Assembly (NCBI GenBank): GCA_009911065.1
Contig: QXWR01000024.1
Coordinates: forward strand, 19,418 to 83,417
From: Clostridiaceae bacterium
GTDB lineage: Bacteria > Bacillota > Clostridia > Lachnospirales > Lachnospiraceae
DNA length: 64,000 nucleotides
Direction: 5' to 3'
Part shown: in pieces, positions 8,967 through 16,610 of the stretch
How the letters are laid out: every line of letters begins with the position of its first letter
How positions within the stretch are numbered: position 1 is the stretch's first letter
Notes under the pieces: generated by a model
The model's database searches: none
What the model saw: the letters and a program-made list of their open reading frames with translations, nothing else
What the model was told of the DNA's origin: nothing
Translations under genes and position numbers: made by a program

Positions 8967-10325
8967 CTACTGATCCTCCCTGATTTTCAGAACAACTCCC
9001 TCGTTGCCTGATAATGTAATCGAAAGTCTGCCGTCTTTAATGGGAATGATGGAATCATCCATCAGATTTTCTGCTGTTTTAGCAGAGACAGGAACTGGTA
9101 TGGACAAGCTGCTTTCATTATCATCATTGTTGGCAGCTGTGATGACAACCGATCCTTTGTTATGACGGGCAAAGGCATATTGCCGGTTGGTCAGTAGCAG
9201 TTCCTGGTAACGTCCGCCTGCATATTCCGGATTGGCGCTGTGAATCTCGGACAGTTTTGTGATCCAGTCAGTGAGATCGCAATGAAGCTTTTTGCTGTTT
9301 GCTATGGGGATAGCAGGACGCAGCTCCACATCACTATACTTGGTCCTCATACCTTCCACAGCCCATTCTCCTCCATAATATATGGATGGAATGCCAGGAA
9401 GGGTAAATAAAAGCAGATAAGCCAAAGGAAGATGTTCTTTCTTTAACAGCTTGCTGGCAATCCGGTTTTCATCGTGGTTATCTACAAAGGTATAAAGTTT
9501 TGTTCCGATTGCTTCCAGACGCCGTACATTGTGGGCAATCTCAAAGAAATTGTGGTCATTAAGTCCAGAGTACAGGCTTTTATGAAGCTCGTAATTAGTG
9601 ACAGAGTGAAGCATCTCTTCATTTACCCAGCGGGAATAGTCTCCATGAATCACTTCGCCCATGAGCCAGAAGTCTTTCTTCATGGAAGATGTCTCACGGC
9701 GCAGATCTTTCATAAAGGTAAAATCCAGTACATTGGCGCAATCCAGCCGGATTCCGTCAATATGAAATGTGTCAATCCAGAAACGGATTGTGTCAAACAA
9801 ATGTTGTTTCACATCCGGATTTTGTAAATTCAGGCAGGGCAGTTCAAAATGTCCCTGCCATGCGTCATAGCCAAAGGGATCTCCCAAAGGACTGTGCCAG
9901 TCAAAATTAATTCCTTTATACCAGTTTTTGTAGGGGGAATCCCATTTCTTCTCCCGAATATCTTCAAAAGCAAAAAATTCCCGTCCTGTATGATTGAAAA
10001 CCCCGTCCACCACTACATAGATACCTGCTTCGTGGCAAAGGTCTACAAAATGGGCAAATTCTTCATTGGTTCCCAGACGTCTATCTACCAGACGGTAATC
10101 ACGGGTGTCATAACCATGGGAAGAAGATTCAAAAAGAGGACCGATATAAATTGCGGTACAGCCCAGGCTTTTCATATGGGGAACCCACTGGTTCAGTTCT
10201 TCAAAGCGGGTTTTGGCTGTGCCGGATGAATTATCTTCTGTTTGTTTGGGATTTTCCTTTGGTGCGCCGGTCATTCCCAGCGGATACATGTGGTAAAATA
10301 CTGCTTCCTCGTACCAGGTACTCAT
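8967..10325 (-). CDS. GH13 alpha-amylase family hydrolase
   Basis: This 452-residue intracellular glycoside hydrolase has no signal peptide. The GH13 regions are intact: DGVFNHTG, GIRLDCAN (nucleophile Asp), GEVIHGD (acid/base Glu) and FVDNHDE. It lacks the N-terminal domain of neopullulanases and is short for an amylase, consistent with action on maltodextrins or glycogen fragments. It is cotranscribed with glgB (2-bp gap). The YaaL-like gene ends 39 bp upstream and may share the transcript. Exact bond specificity cannot be read from the sequence. Confidence 0.9.
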   Translation of the reverse strand: MSTWYEEAVFYHMYPLGMTGAPKENPKQTEDNSSGTAKTRFEELNQWVPHMKSLGCTAIYIGPLFESSSHGYDTRDYRLVDRRLGTNEEFAHFVDLCHEAGIYVVVDGVFNHTGREFFAFEDIREKKWDSPYKNWYKGINFDWHSPLGDPFGYDAWQGHFELPCLNLQNPDVKQHLFDTIRFWIDTFHIDGIRLDCANVLDFTFMKDLRRETSSMKKDFWLMGEVIHGDYSRWVNEEMLHSVTNYELHKSLYSGLNDHNFFEIAHNVRRLEAIGTKLYTFVDNHDENRIASKLLKKEHLPLAYLLLFTLPGIPSIYYGGEWAVEGMRTKYSDVELRPAIPIANSKKLHCDLTDWITKLSEIHSANPEYAGGRYQELLLTNRQYAFARHNKGSVVITAANNDDNESSLSIPVPVSAKTAENLMDDSIIPIKDGRLSITLSGNEGVVLKIREDQ

Positions 10326-10364
10326 ACTTTCAGTCCTCCTGCTTGTGTCTGCTGATGATGATGC

Positions 10365-10652
10365 TTACAGCTCTTCTAAAAGTTTGAAGCGCCGAAGCAG
10401 AAACTGATATCTGAGCTGTGCTGCTTTTAACTCATAAATATAGCAGTCAATCAGCGTGGGATCTACCACCTGTTCAAAGTGGTTTCGGGCAGATTCGATC
10501 TTATTTTTCGTGCGATCAATCTCTTCCATCAGTTCCAGATTTTCTGGCGGAACAACATGCCGTCTTTTGATAAAATGTCCTGTTTTCACTTTTCCCTCAT
10601 TTCTGATGCGCTTGTTGGCGTCATCCAAACAGATTCGGAAGAATGCTCCCAA
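10365..10652 (-). CDS. YaaL/DUF2508-like small protein
   Basis: This 95-residue charged, helical protein contains a segment (VDPTLIDCYIYELKAAQLRY) that matches the YaaL/DUF2508 pattern, in which a helix pair ends in YxLkaa. The start is a TTG with AGGAG eight bases upstream, which fits better than any ATG in frame. It has no signal or membrane segment. The function of the family is unknown; in Bacillus it lies beside recombination genes, but here it precedes glycogen genes. Confidence 0.7.
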   Translation of the reverse strand: MGAFFRICLDDANKRIRNEGKVKTGHFIKRRHVVPPENLELMEEIDRTKNKIESARNHFEQVVDPTLIDCYIYELKAAQLRYQFLLRRFKLLEEL

Positions 10653-10750
10653 ACTTCCATCTCCTGTTTCTTTTAGTCTGTATGATTATAGTATTTTCCG
10701 AAAATGGAAGCTTATGCAGGGATTGTGAAAAAATGTCACCGGACCGAATC

Positions 10751-11101
10751 TTATTCCGGCGATAAAACTTGTTCCACCATGAAGCCTAGCTTCATTAAAC
10801 GCTGAGTGCATTCCCGAAGGGTCAGCTGATAAAAATTGGAAGTTCCGGATTCCCGGACTTTCACTAATCCTGAATTTTTCAAAATTTTCAGGTGATGGGA
10901 GATGGCAGGCCGGGAAAGGCCAAGCTGTCTTGTAATTTCATTTACATTCAATCCGTCCCGGTTGCCGCTTTGAACAGCATGGCTTAGGACTTCTATGATG
11001 TTCAGACGCATTTCATCTCCCAGGGCTATAAAGAGCGGCATGCAGTCATGGAAATAAGTTTCCACTTCCTTGCCGCTAACTGAAGTGTTGCAGTCTGCCA
11101 T
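10751..11101 (-). CDS. ArsR-family winged-helix repressor
   Basis: This 116-residue protein has a winged helix-turn-helix (about residues 22-105). The recognition region reads ITRQLGLSRPAISHHLKIL, a standard ArsR/SmtB helix pair. The ELCVCDL-type metal box of ArsR/CadC is absent, so a metal signal is not supported. The gene stands alone and divergent from the Tad locus. A perfect palindrome sits just before its start and is a plausible autoregulatory operator. Confidence 0.9.
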   Translation of the reverse strand: MADCNTSVSGKEVETYFHDCMPLFIALGDEMRLNIIEVLSHAVQSGNRDGLNVNEITRQLGLSRPAISHHLKILKNSGLVKVRESGTSNFYQLTLRECTQRLMKLGFMVEQVLSPE

Positions 11102-11115
11102 AGGGGTTCTCCTTG

Positions 11116-11131
11116 GTTTAAAAATTTAAAC
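11116..11131. promoter_or_regulatory. Palindromic operator upstream of the ArsR gene
   Basis: A perfect 7-2-7 palindrome, GTTTAAA-AA-TTTAAAC, lies 14 bp before the arsR-family start. Its position over the leader or promoter and its symmetry suit a dimeric ArsR repressor. Binding is inferred from position only. Confidence 0.5.
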
Positions 11132-11257
11132 TGAAATCATTTTATCACTAAATTCAAGTAACGTCAACTAAAAATAAAAAGGGGGAAAAGAAAATTTTAG
11201 AGAAATTGCATAAAAAATAGTGTATGTTGTATACATGAAAAAGATGCGAAAAAAGTA

Positions 11258-11286
11258 TTGACAGATTGATGAAGAATGTGCATAAT
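11258..11286 (+). promoter_or_regulatory. Sigma-A-type promoter, probably of the Tad locus
   Basis: TTGACA (11258-11263) and CATAAT (11281-11286) are separated by exactly 17 bp. No competing gene lies between this site and the first prepilin peptidase, so this is the likely promoter of the pilus operon. The transcript would carry a leader of about 230 nt. Confidence 0.7.
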
Positions 11287-11403
11287 AAAGAAAATCGATG
11301 CGCCGTTCTAGGTGCAGGAAATCTGGTTTTGCTGGCTGGTCTGGTAGGAGTGTATTTATCCAGACAGTGTATGCCGTATCGGCAGATGATTTCAATGTTT
11401 TAA
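11269..11403 (+). CDS. Possible 44-residue membrane peptide
   Basis: An ATG at 11269 opens a 44-residue frame with a hydrophobic stretch (about residues 12-30) and a plausible residue mix. Against it, no clear ribosome site precedes the start, and the strong promoter at 11258-11286 overlaps the 5' end, so that transcript could not translate it. A second mini-frame (TTG 11427 to 11504) has a GGAGG upstream but is only 25 residues. Both may be remnants. The rest of 11102-11536 shows nothing else. Confidence 0.2.
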   Translation: MKNVHNKENRCAVLGAGNLVLLAGLVGVYLSRQCMPYRQMISMF

Positions 11404-11536
11404 AAGTTTAAGATGGCAGGAGGTGGTTGGTTTTTCATTTGGTCAGAACAGGATTGAATAGTGATTTTATGGCAGATTCTTTTTTGAACAAAGAAGTTGC
11501 CTAGAGAAAGACAACCAATAGAAAGGGGATGAAAGT

Positions 11537-12058
11537 ATAAGTACAGGATTTTTATGCATTATTCTGGCAGGAGCAGCCTGGACGGATGTCTGGAAGGGAA
11601 AGATTCTTAACTGGTGGCTGTTTGCGGGGGCCTTGGCAGGCGTGTGGTGTCGGGGATGGGATTTTGTACCTGCAGCGGCAGTTATTTTGTTTTTTACTTT
11701 TTTTCTGTTCCGGTTGGGAATGATGGGAGCAGGGGATGGGAAGTTGATGGCAGTCATTGCAGGTTATTTGGGTATGGATGCAGGAATTTGGGCAATCTTT
11801 ACCGGAATGGTTATTGGAGCGTTATGGTCGCTGTGCCGTCTGTGGCATGGTCATGGTCTGAAAATACGTCTTATTAATCTTGCAGTATATTTCATGCAGA
11901 TGTTTCAGACAGGAAAAATTAAAAAATATGTTGGAGATCTGGAAAGCAAAAGGGCTTATACAATTCCTTTGGCAGTTTGTATGGCAGGAGGGACTTATTT
12001 GTATCTCATTGCGTCAGGCGCTGCTGTTTTGTGGTCCGGCTGGATGGCGTTTTGCTGA
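11537..12058 (+). CDS. A24 prepilin peptidase (TadV/CpaA type), start unclear
   Basis: Homology-like sequence begins at about 11537 and reads through AWTDVWKGKILN to GAGDGKLM, the two aspartate motifs of the GxGD-type type IV prepilin peptidases. Several membrane segments follow. It should cleave the leader of the Flp pilin and pseudopilins on the cytoplasmic face. No normal start exists in this frame: an ATG at 11529, well placed after AAAGGGG, is out of frame by one base and meets a stop after three codons. The first standard in-frame start is TTG at 11633, which would delete the first catalytic Asp. Either an ATA start at 11537 or a one-base deletion explains this. Confidence 0.75.
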   Translation: MSTGFLCIILAGAAWTDVWKGKILNWWLFAGALAGVWCRGWDFVPAAAVILFFTFFLFRLGMMGAGDGKLMAVIAGYLGMDAGIWAIFTGMVIGALWSLCRLWHGHGLKIRLINLAVYFMQMFQTGKIKKYVGDLESKRAYTIPLAVCMAGGTYLYLIASGAAVLWSGWMAFC

Positions 12059-12082
12059 GGGTAAAAGGATGAAAGGAAATTT

Positions 12083-13087
12083 ATGAAACGAATTTTGGGA
12101 GTTTATGATGCAGACCCATTTTATGCAGAGCGGTTTGCTGAATTTGCAAATCAAAAAGAAAGGATTCCATTTACAGTGGTGGCTTTTACCAGCCTTTCCA
12201 AGGTGCAGGCTTTTTCTGAAAAACAGCCTATAGAAATTTTGCTGGTAGGCAATCAGGTGGATAAAGAACAGCTTAAAGAGGTGAAGGCGGGACAGATTCT
12301 TGAATTAAGTGAAAGTCGGGAAGGGATGAATCTGGATAATTCCACTATATATAAGTACCAGTCGTCAGATGCAGTATTAAGAGAGGTAATGGCATGTTAT
12401 CAGATTCAGCCGGTACAAAATGCTCTGATGGCAGTCGGAATAAAAAGTATGGTAATCGGTGTATATTCTCCCATAAACCGATGTGGGAAGACCAGTTTTT
12501 CTATGATATTTGGACAGGTTATGGCAAAGGAGTGTCATGTGTTATTGATCAGTCTGGAAGAGCACTCTGCTTTGTCCAGACTTACAGGAACCATGTATAT
12601 GGGAAGTCTGTCCGATTTGATTTATTATTACCGCCAGGGAGAATATAGTTCAATGCGTCTGGGATCTGTGATCTATAACTGGGGAGGAATGGATTATGTT
12701 CCGCCTGCAGTTTATGCAGAAGATCTGGCAGAGATCCAGGGAGAAGAACTGGCAGGTCTGATTACCAAGATAGCTCTGGATGGAGGATATGACCGGATTA
12801 TCGTGGATATGGGAAATTTAGGGAGAGGAATGGAACCTTTGTTAGAAATGTGTCAGGTGATTTACACACCAATTAAGGAAGATTGTGTATCATCGGCAAA
12901 GATGGAATCCTGGAAAGATTATCTGGAAAAATCCAAACGTTCCTATCTGTGGGAGAAGGTGAAGCTTCTTAAACTGCCGCGGCTAGGAGCGGTCTGTCAG
13001 ACAGAGACTTATCTGGAGCAGCTTTTGTGGGGAGAGATGGGAGATTTTGTCCGGAATTTGTGGAAGGGACAGAACAGAGAGCATTAG
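12083..13087 (+). CDS. TadZ/CpaE-like pilus-assembly ATPase
   Basis: This 334-residue protein has an N-terminal receiver-like domain without phosphorylation residues (about 1-110) and a MinD/ParA-like P-loop domain. The Walker A motif is deviant, SPINRCGKTSFS, keeping only the GKT core. A later DRIIVDMG matches the MinD-type Walker B. In Tad systems TadZ marks the pole and recruits the secretion ATPase. AAAGGA sits just before the ATG, and the CpaF/TadA gene follows 46 bp downstream. Confidence 0.85.
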   Translation: MKRILGVYDADPFYAERFAEFANQKERIPFTVVAFTSLSKVQAFSEKQPIEILLVGNQVDKEQLKEVKAGQILELSESREGMNLDNSTIYKYQSSDAVLREVMACYQIQPVQNALMAVGIKSMVIGVYSPINRCGKTSFSMIFGQVMAKECHVLLISLEEHSALSRLTGTMYMGSLSDLIYYYRQGEYSSMRLGSVIYNWGGMDYVPPAVYAEDLAEIQGEELAGLITKIALDGGYDRIIVDMGNLGRGMEPLLEMCQVIYTPIKEDCVSSAKMESWKDYLEKSKRSYLWEKVKLLKLPRLGAVCQTETYLEQLLWGEMGDFVRNLWKGQNREH

Positions 13088-13133
13088 TATGACCCACATT
13101 CGTGTTCCATGAGAAACTAGGAGGAAGCGGGGC

Positions 13134-14351
13134 ATGGCAATAGATGGAATTTTATTGGAGAAGTTAAAGGAACAGATTCGAGAAGAACTTCAAAGCAGGA
13201 ACCGAATTGAAGAGGAGGAGTTAAATGCATGCATTCATCAGGTAATTGAGGAAGAGGCAGCAAATTCCTATTTGCCTTTAAAAAAGAGGTTGGAGCTAAA
13301 GACCCGGTTGTATGACGGGTTCCGCCGTCTGGATATTTTGCAGGAATTGGTAGATGACCCAGAAGTAACTGAGATTATGGTCAATGGAAAAGATCATATT
13401 TTTGTAGAGAAGAAAGGGGCAATCTGCAGATGGGAACATGGCTTTGAGAGGGAGGAGCAACTGGAAGATATGATTCAGCAGATTGTCAGCCGAATTAACC
13501 GATCTGTAAATGTTTCTCATCCCATAGCAGATGCCCGTTTGGAAAACGGGGCGCGGGTTCATGTTGTGCTTCCGCCCATAGCTTTGGACGGTCCGGTTGT
13601 CACCATTCGAAAGTTTCCGGAAGCCATCACTGTGGAGAAGCTTATTGCTCTTGAATCGTTGAACAAAGAGGCGGCAGAATTTTTGGAAAAACTGGTAAAA
13701 GCAGGGTATAACCTGTTTATCAGCGGAGGGACCGGATCTGGAAAGACCACATTTTTAAATGCCATGTCAGGATTTATTCCGGAAACGGAGCGGATTATTA
13801 CCATTGAAGATTCAGCTGAGCTTCAAATTCGGCAAATCCCCAATCTGGTACGGCTGGAAACCCGCAATGCCAACGCAGAAGGAGAAGGGGCAGTGGAGAT
13901 TGGCGATTTGATACGGGCATCTTTGCGAATGCGTCCTAACCGGATTATTGTGGGAGAGGTAAGGGGAAAAGAATGTCTGGATATGCTGCAGGCTTTGAAT
14001 ACCGGACATGCTGGAAGTCTTTCCACAGGCCATGGAAACAGTCCTCGTGATATGCTGTCCAGATTAGAGACTATGGCTCTTATGGGAGCAGATCTACCAT
14101 TACCTGCTGTTCGCAGCCAGATTGCATCTGCCATTGATATTTTAATACATCTTGGAAGATTAAGAGATCGAAGCAGAAGAGTCCTTGAGATTGTGGAGGT
14201 GGGAAATTATGCAGAAGGAGAAATACAGCTCAATCCCTTGTTCCGGTTTCAGGAAAAACAAGGAGAAGGAAAGGCTGTCTGTGGTCAGCTGGAAAAAGTC
14301 GGAACCCTTCAGGCAGTGGGAAAACTCCGGGCAGCCGGTTATTCAATATAA
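13134..14351 (+). CDS. Secretion ATPase of the Tad pilus (TadA/CpaF)
   Basis: This 405-residue type II/IV secretion ATPase powers pilus assembly from the cytoplasmic side. It carries the N-terminal CpaF domain, Walker A GGTGSGKTT at about residues 197-205, the Asp box (TIEDSAELQ), Walker B (RIIVGEVRG) and the His box (STGHGNS). An AGGAGG lies before the ATG. Its 3' end overlaps the next gene, a sign of coupled translation within the operon. This should not be confused with the tRNA deaminase TadA at 39941. Confidence 0.94.
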   Translation: MAIDGILLEKLKEQIREELQSRNRIEEEELNACIHQVIEEEAANSYLPLKKRLELKTRLYDGFRRLDILQELVDDPEVTEIMVNGKDHIFVEKKGAICRWEHGFEREEQLEDMIQQIVSRINRSVNVSHPIADARLENGARVHVVLPPIALDGPVVTIRKFPEAITVEKLIALESLNKEAAEFLEKLVKAGYNLFISGGTGSGKTTFLNAMSGFIPETERIITIEDSAELQIRQIPNLVRLETRNANAEGEGAVEIGDLIRASLRMRPNRIIVGEVRGKECLDMLQALNTGHAGSLSTGHGNSPRDMLSRLETMALMGADLPLPAVRSQIASAIDILIHLGRLRDRSRRVLEIVEVGNYAEGEIQLNPLFRFQEKQGEGKAVCGQLEKVGTLQAVGKLRAAGYSI

Positions 14352-15078
14352 TTTTTACAGACTGAGCAGAAAAGAATTTCTGATTGGGTTAGGCAGAGGT
14401 GTGGCTGTATGCGGGATTTTATCTTACACGTTTTATCGAAATCTGGAGATTTTTTTATGGATGCTGCCTTTTGCTTTGGTTGGACCGGTGCTGGAGCGAA
14501 GAAGACGGATTGAGGAGAGGAAAAAGAAACTGGCAGAACAGTTTAAAGAGAGCATGATGATTCTGGCCTCGTCTTTAAGTGCCGGATTTTCAATAGAAAA
14601 TGCTTTGGAAGCAAGTGTTAAGGAGCTTACTGTGCTGTATGGTCAGGAGGGGATGATTGTCAGGGAATTTTCATTTATGGTGCAGCAGATTCGCACAAAT
14701 CGTTCTGTGGAGCAGGTGTTGGAGGATTTTGCCAGAAGAAGCAGTCTGGAGGAGGTGTTAAATTTTGCAGAAGTATTTTCTGTGGCAAAACGAAGCAGCG
14801 GAGATGTGGGAGGGATTATGCGTCATACGGCGGAGATTATTCGGGATAAAATGCAGGTGAAAGAAGAAATCCTCACAATGACTGCATCCAGACAGTTTGA
14901 ACAGAAGATTATGAATATGATTCCTTTCTTCATTGTGTTTTACATTGAAAGTGCGTCGCCAGGGTTTTTTGGACAGATGTATGGAACCAGTTTGGGAAGA
15001 ACACTAATGAGCTGTTGTCTGGCAGTTTATCTTACCGCTTATATTCTTGCGAAGAAAATCCTGGATATTGAGGTATAA
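14281..15078 (+). CDS. TadB-like inner-membrane platform protein
   Basis: This is a type II secretion F-domain (GspF-like) protein. It has two N-terminal membrane segments, the cytoplasmic helical domain (LAEQFKESMMILASSLSAGF onward) and two C-terminal membrane segments. With TadC it forms the platform on which pilins are extracted. I chose the GTG at 14281, six bases after AGGAGAAGGAAAGG. An ATG at 14209 with GGAGG is possible but lies deep inside conserved coding sequence of the ATPase gene. Either way the 5' end overlaps that gene (71 or 143 bp). Confidence 0.85.
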   Translation: MVSWKKSEPFRQWENSGQPVIQYNFYRLSRKEFLIGLGRGVAVCGILSYTFYRNLEIFLWMLPFALVGPVLERRRRIEERKKKLAEQFKESMMILASSLSAGFSIENALEASVKELTVLYGQEGMIVREFSFMVQQIRTNRSVEQVLEDFARRSSLEEVLNFAEVFSVAKRSSGDVGGIMRHTAEIIRDKMQVKEEILTMTASRQFEQKIMNMIPFFIVFYIESASPGFFGQMYGTSLGRTLMSCCLAVYLTAYILAKKILDIEV

Positions 15079-15085
15079 ACAAGTT

Positions 15086-16312
15086 ATGGGGAAAGAAAAA
15101 AAGAAAAAAGTATGGTTGTTGCCAACAATCTGTATTCTTGGGAGTTTTTTATTGTATGGAATACTTCTTATAAGCAAAAAAGGCGGGGATGAAGTATCGG
15201 CTCAAGGGCGGATTTACAGAGAAAAGTGGGGAGGGGAGGCAAAAGATTATCCCATATGGGTGGAAGGTTTGGAAGAGGAACGGATTTCTGTGACAGTGAC
15301 TGTAGGACCCAGGGTTCATTCCAAAGAAGAAGCAGACGAGGCGTTTCAGGCTATTATGGATACCATGGAGGTTCGCATCCGGGGAGAAAATCCTTCTTTA
15401 ATGGAAGTTCAAACGGATTTGGTTTTGCCAACCCTGTCAGATGAAGGAATCCGATTAAAATGGTATTCTTCGGATTCTAACATGATTAATGCATCGGGAA
15501 AACTTATGGGAGAGGTAGAAAAAGAACAGGATGTTATTTTATCCGTGGAATTGTCTGCGGGGGATTACCGGCAAAACTATGAAATCCCAATTCGGATACT
15601 TCCACCGGAAAGAAGCCAAAAAGAAAAACAGTTAAAGGAATTTTTGAAAGAATTAAACAGGCAGGATACAGAACAAAATACCAGACCCTGGCTGGAATTG
15701 CCGAAAAATTTTAATGGAAAAGAGTTAAGATATCAATTCCAAAAAGAAGATGATTCTAAATCCATTCTGTTAATTGGAGTGGTGTTGGCGGTTCTTCTAG
15801 TTATGAGGGAAAAAAGTGAGGTGAAACAAAATAATCAAAAACGGGAGCGGGAACTGTTGTTAGATTATGCAGATGTTCTGTCAAAGATTATGGTTCTTAC
15901 AGGGGCGGGGCTTACGGTGCGCAATTCCTGGGAACGGATGGTTATGGATTACCAGGAAGCATTGGAACAGAAGAAAAAGAAGCCAAGAGCTGCTTATGAA
16001 GAAATGAGAAGAACGTATTACCAGATGAAAAGCGGCATGGCAGAAGGGGAAGCTTACCAGGAATTTGGCAGAAGATGTAAGCTGCAGCCTTATTTGAAGC
16101 TTAGCGGGCTGTTGGAACAGAACCGAAAGTCAGGAACCAAAAACATGCGGGGGATTTTACAGGCGGAGATGGCAGATGCATTAGAACAAAGAAAAAATCT
16201 GGCCCGTCGGCTGGGTGAAGAAGCAGGAACCCGGCTGCTGCTTCCCTTGTTTATGCTGTTGGGTATCGTTATGGTTATGATTATGGTTCCGGCTATGATG
16301 ACTATGGGTTAA
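15086..16312 (+). CDS. TadC-like platform protein fused to an Ig-like extracellular domain
   Basis: The 408-residue product starts with a membrane segment (about residues 10-30). A region of about 200 residues outside the cell follows, then a second segment (about 232-250) and a GspF-type half-domain ending in a long hydrophobic segment. The extracellular part contains a stretch (RLKWYSSDSNMINASGKL) resembling atrophied bacterial Ig-like domains. Ordinary TadC lacks this insert. Start chosen at ATG 15086, 8 bp after the TadB-like stop. The family call rests on the C-terminal half and on position. Confidence 0.78.
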   Translation: MGKEKKKKVWLLPTICILGSFLLYGILLISKKGGDEVSAQGRIYREKWGGEAKDYPIWVEGLEEERISVTVTVGPRVHSKEEADEAFQAIMDTMEVRIRGENPSLMEVQTDLVLPTLSDEGIRLKWYSSDSNMINASGKLMGEVEKEQDVILSVELSAGDYRQNYEIPIRILPPERSQKEKQLKEFLKELNRQDTEQNTRPWLELPKNFNGKELRYQFQKEDDSKSILLIGVVLAVLLVMREKSEVKQNNQKRERELLLDYADVLSKIMVLTGAGLTVRNSWERMVMDYQEALEQKKKKPRAAYEEMRRTYYQMKSGMAEGEAYQEFGRRCKLQPYLKLSGLLEQNRKSGTKNMRGILQAEMADALEQRKNLARRLGEEAGTRLLLPLFMLLGIVMVMIMVPAMMTMG

Positions 16313-16364
16313 AAGGAAAATAAAAAAGAACAAAACAGGAAAAACAATCAGGAGGATTATAATA

Positions 16365-16547
16365 ATGAGAAATCAAATGAGAGAAGTAATGGATTTTTTA
16401 CAGGAAGAAGACGGAGTGGGAGTAATTGAGGTAGTGTTGATTCTGGTGGTTCTGATTGGGCTGGTAATTGTTTTTAAAGGTCAGATCAATAAACTTTTAG
16501 AGGATATATTTAAGCAGATTAACAGTCAGTCAAAAGAAGTATATTAA
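16365..16547 (+). CDS. Flp-type IVb pilin
   Basis: This 60-residue prepilin is the main structural subunit of the pilus. The cleavage site is Gly17|Val18 with Glu at +5 (G-VGVIE), followed by a hydrophobic helix of about 20 residues and a short polar tail. The mature subunit is only 43 residues, typical of Flp. AGGAGG sits nine bases before the ATG. It lies between the platform genes and the minor-pilin genes. Confidence 0.92.
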   Translation: MRNQMREVMDFLQEEDGVGVIEVVLILVVLIGLVIVFKGQINKLLEDIFKQINSQSKEVY

Positions 16548-16610
16548 AAGGTGACAATGTGAGTAATCCACTACATAGACAAAAGGGTGCAGAAAGGGGA
16601 CAGGGCAAAT

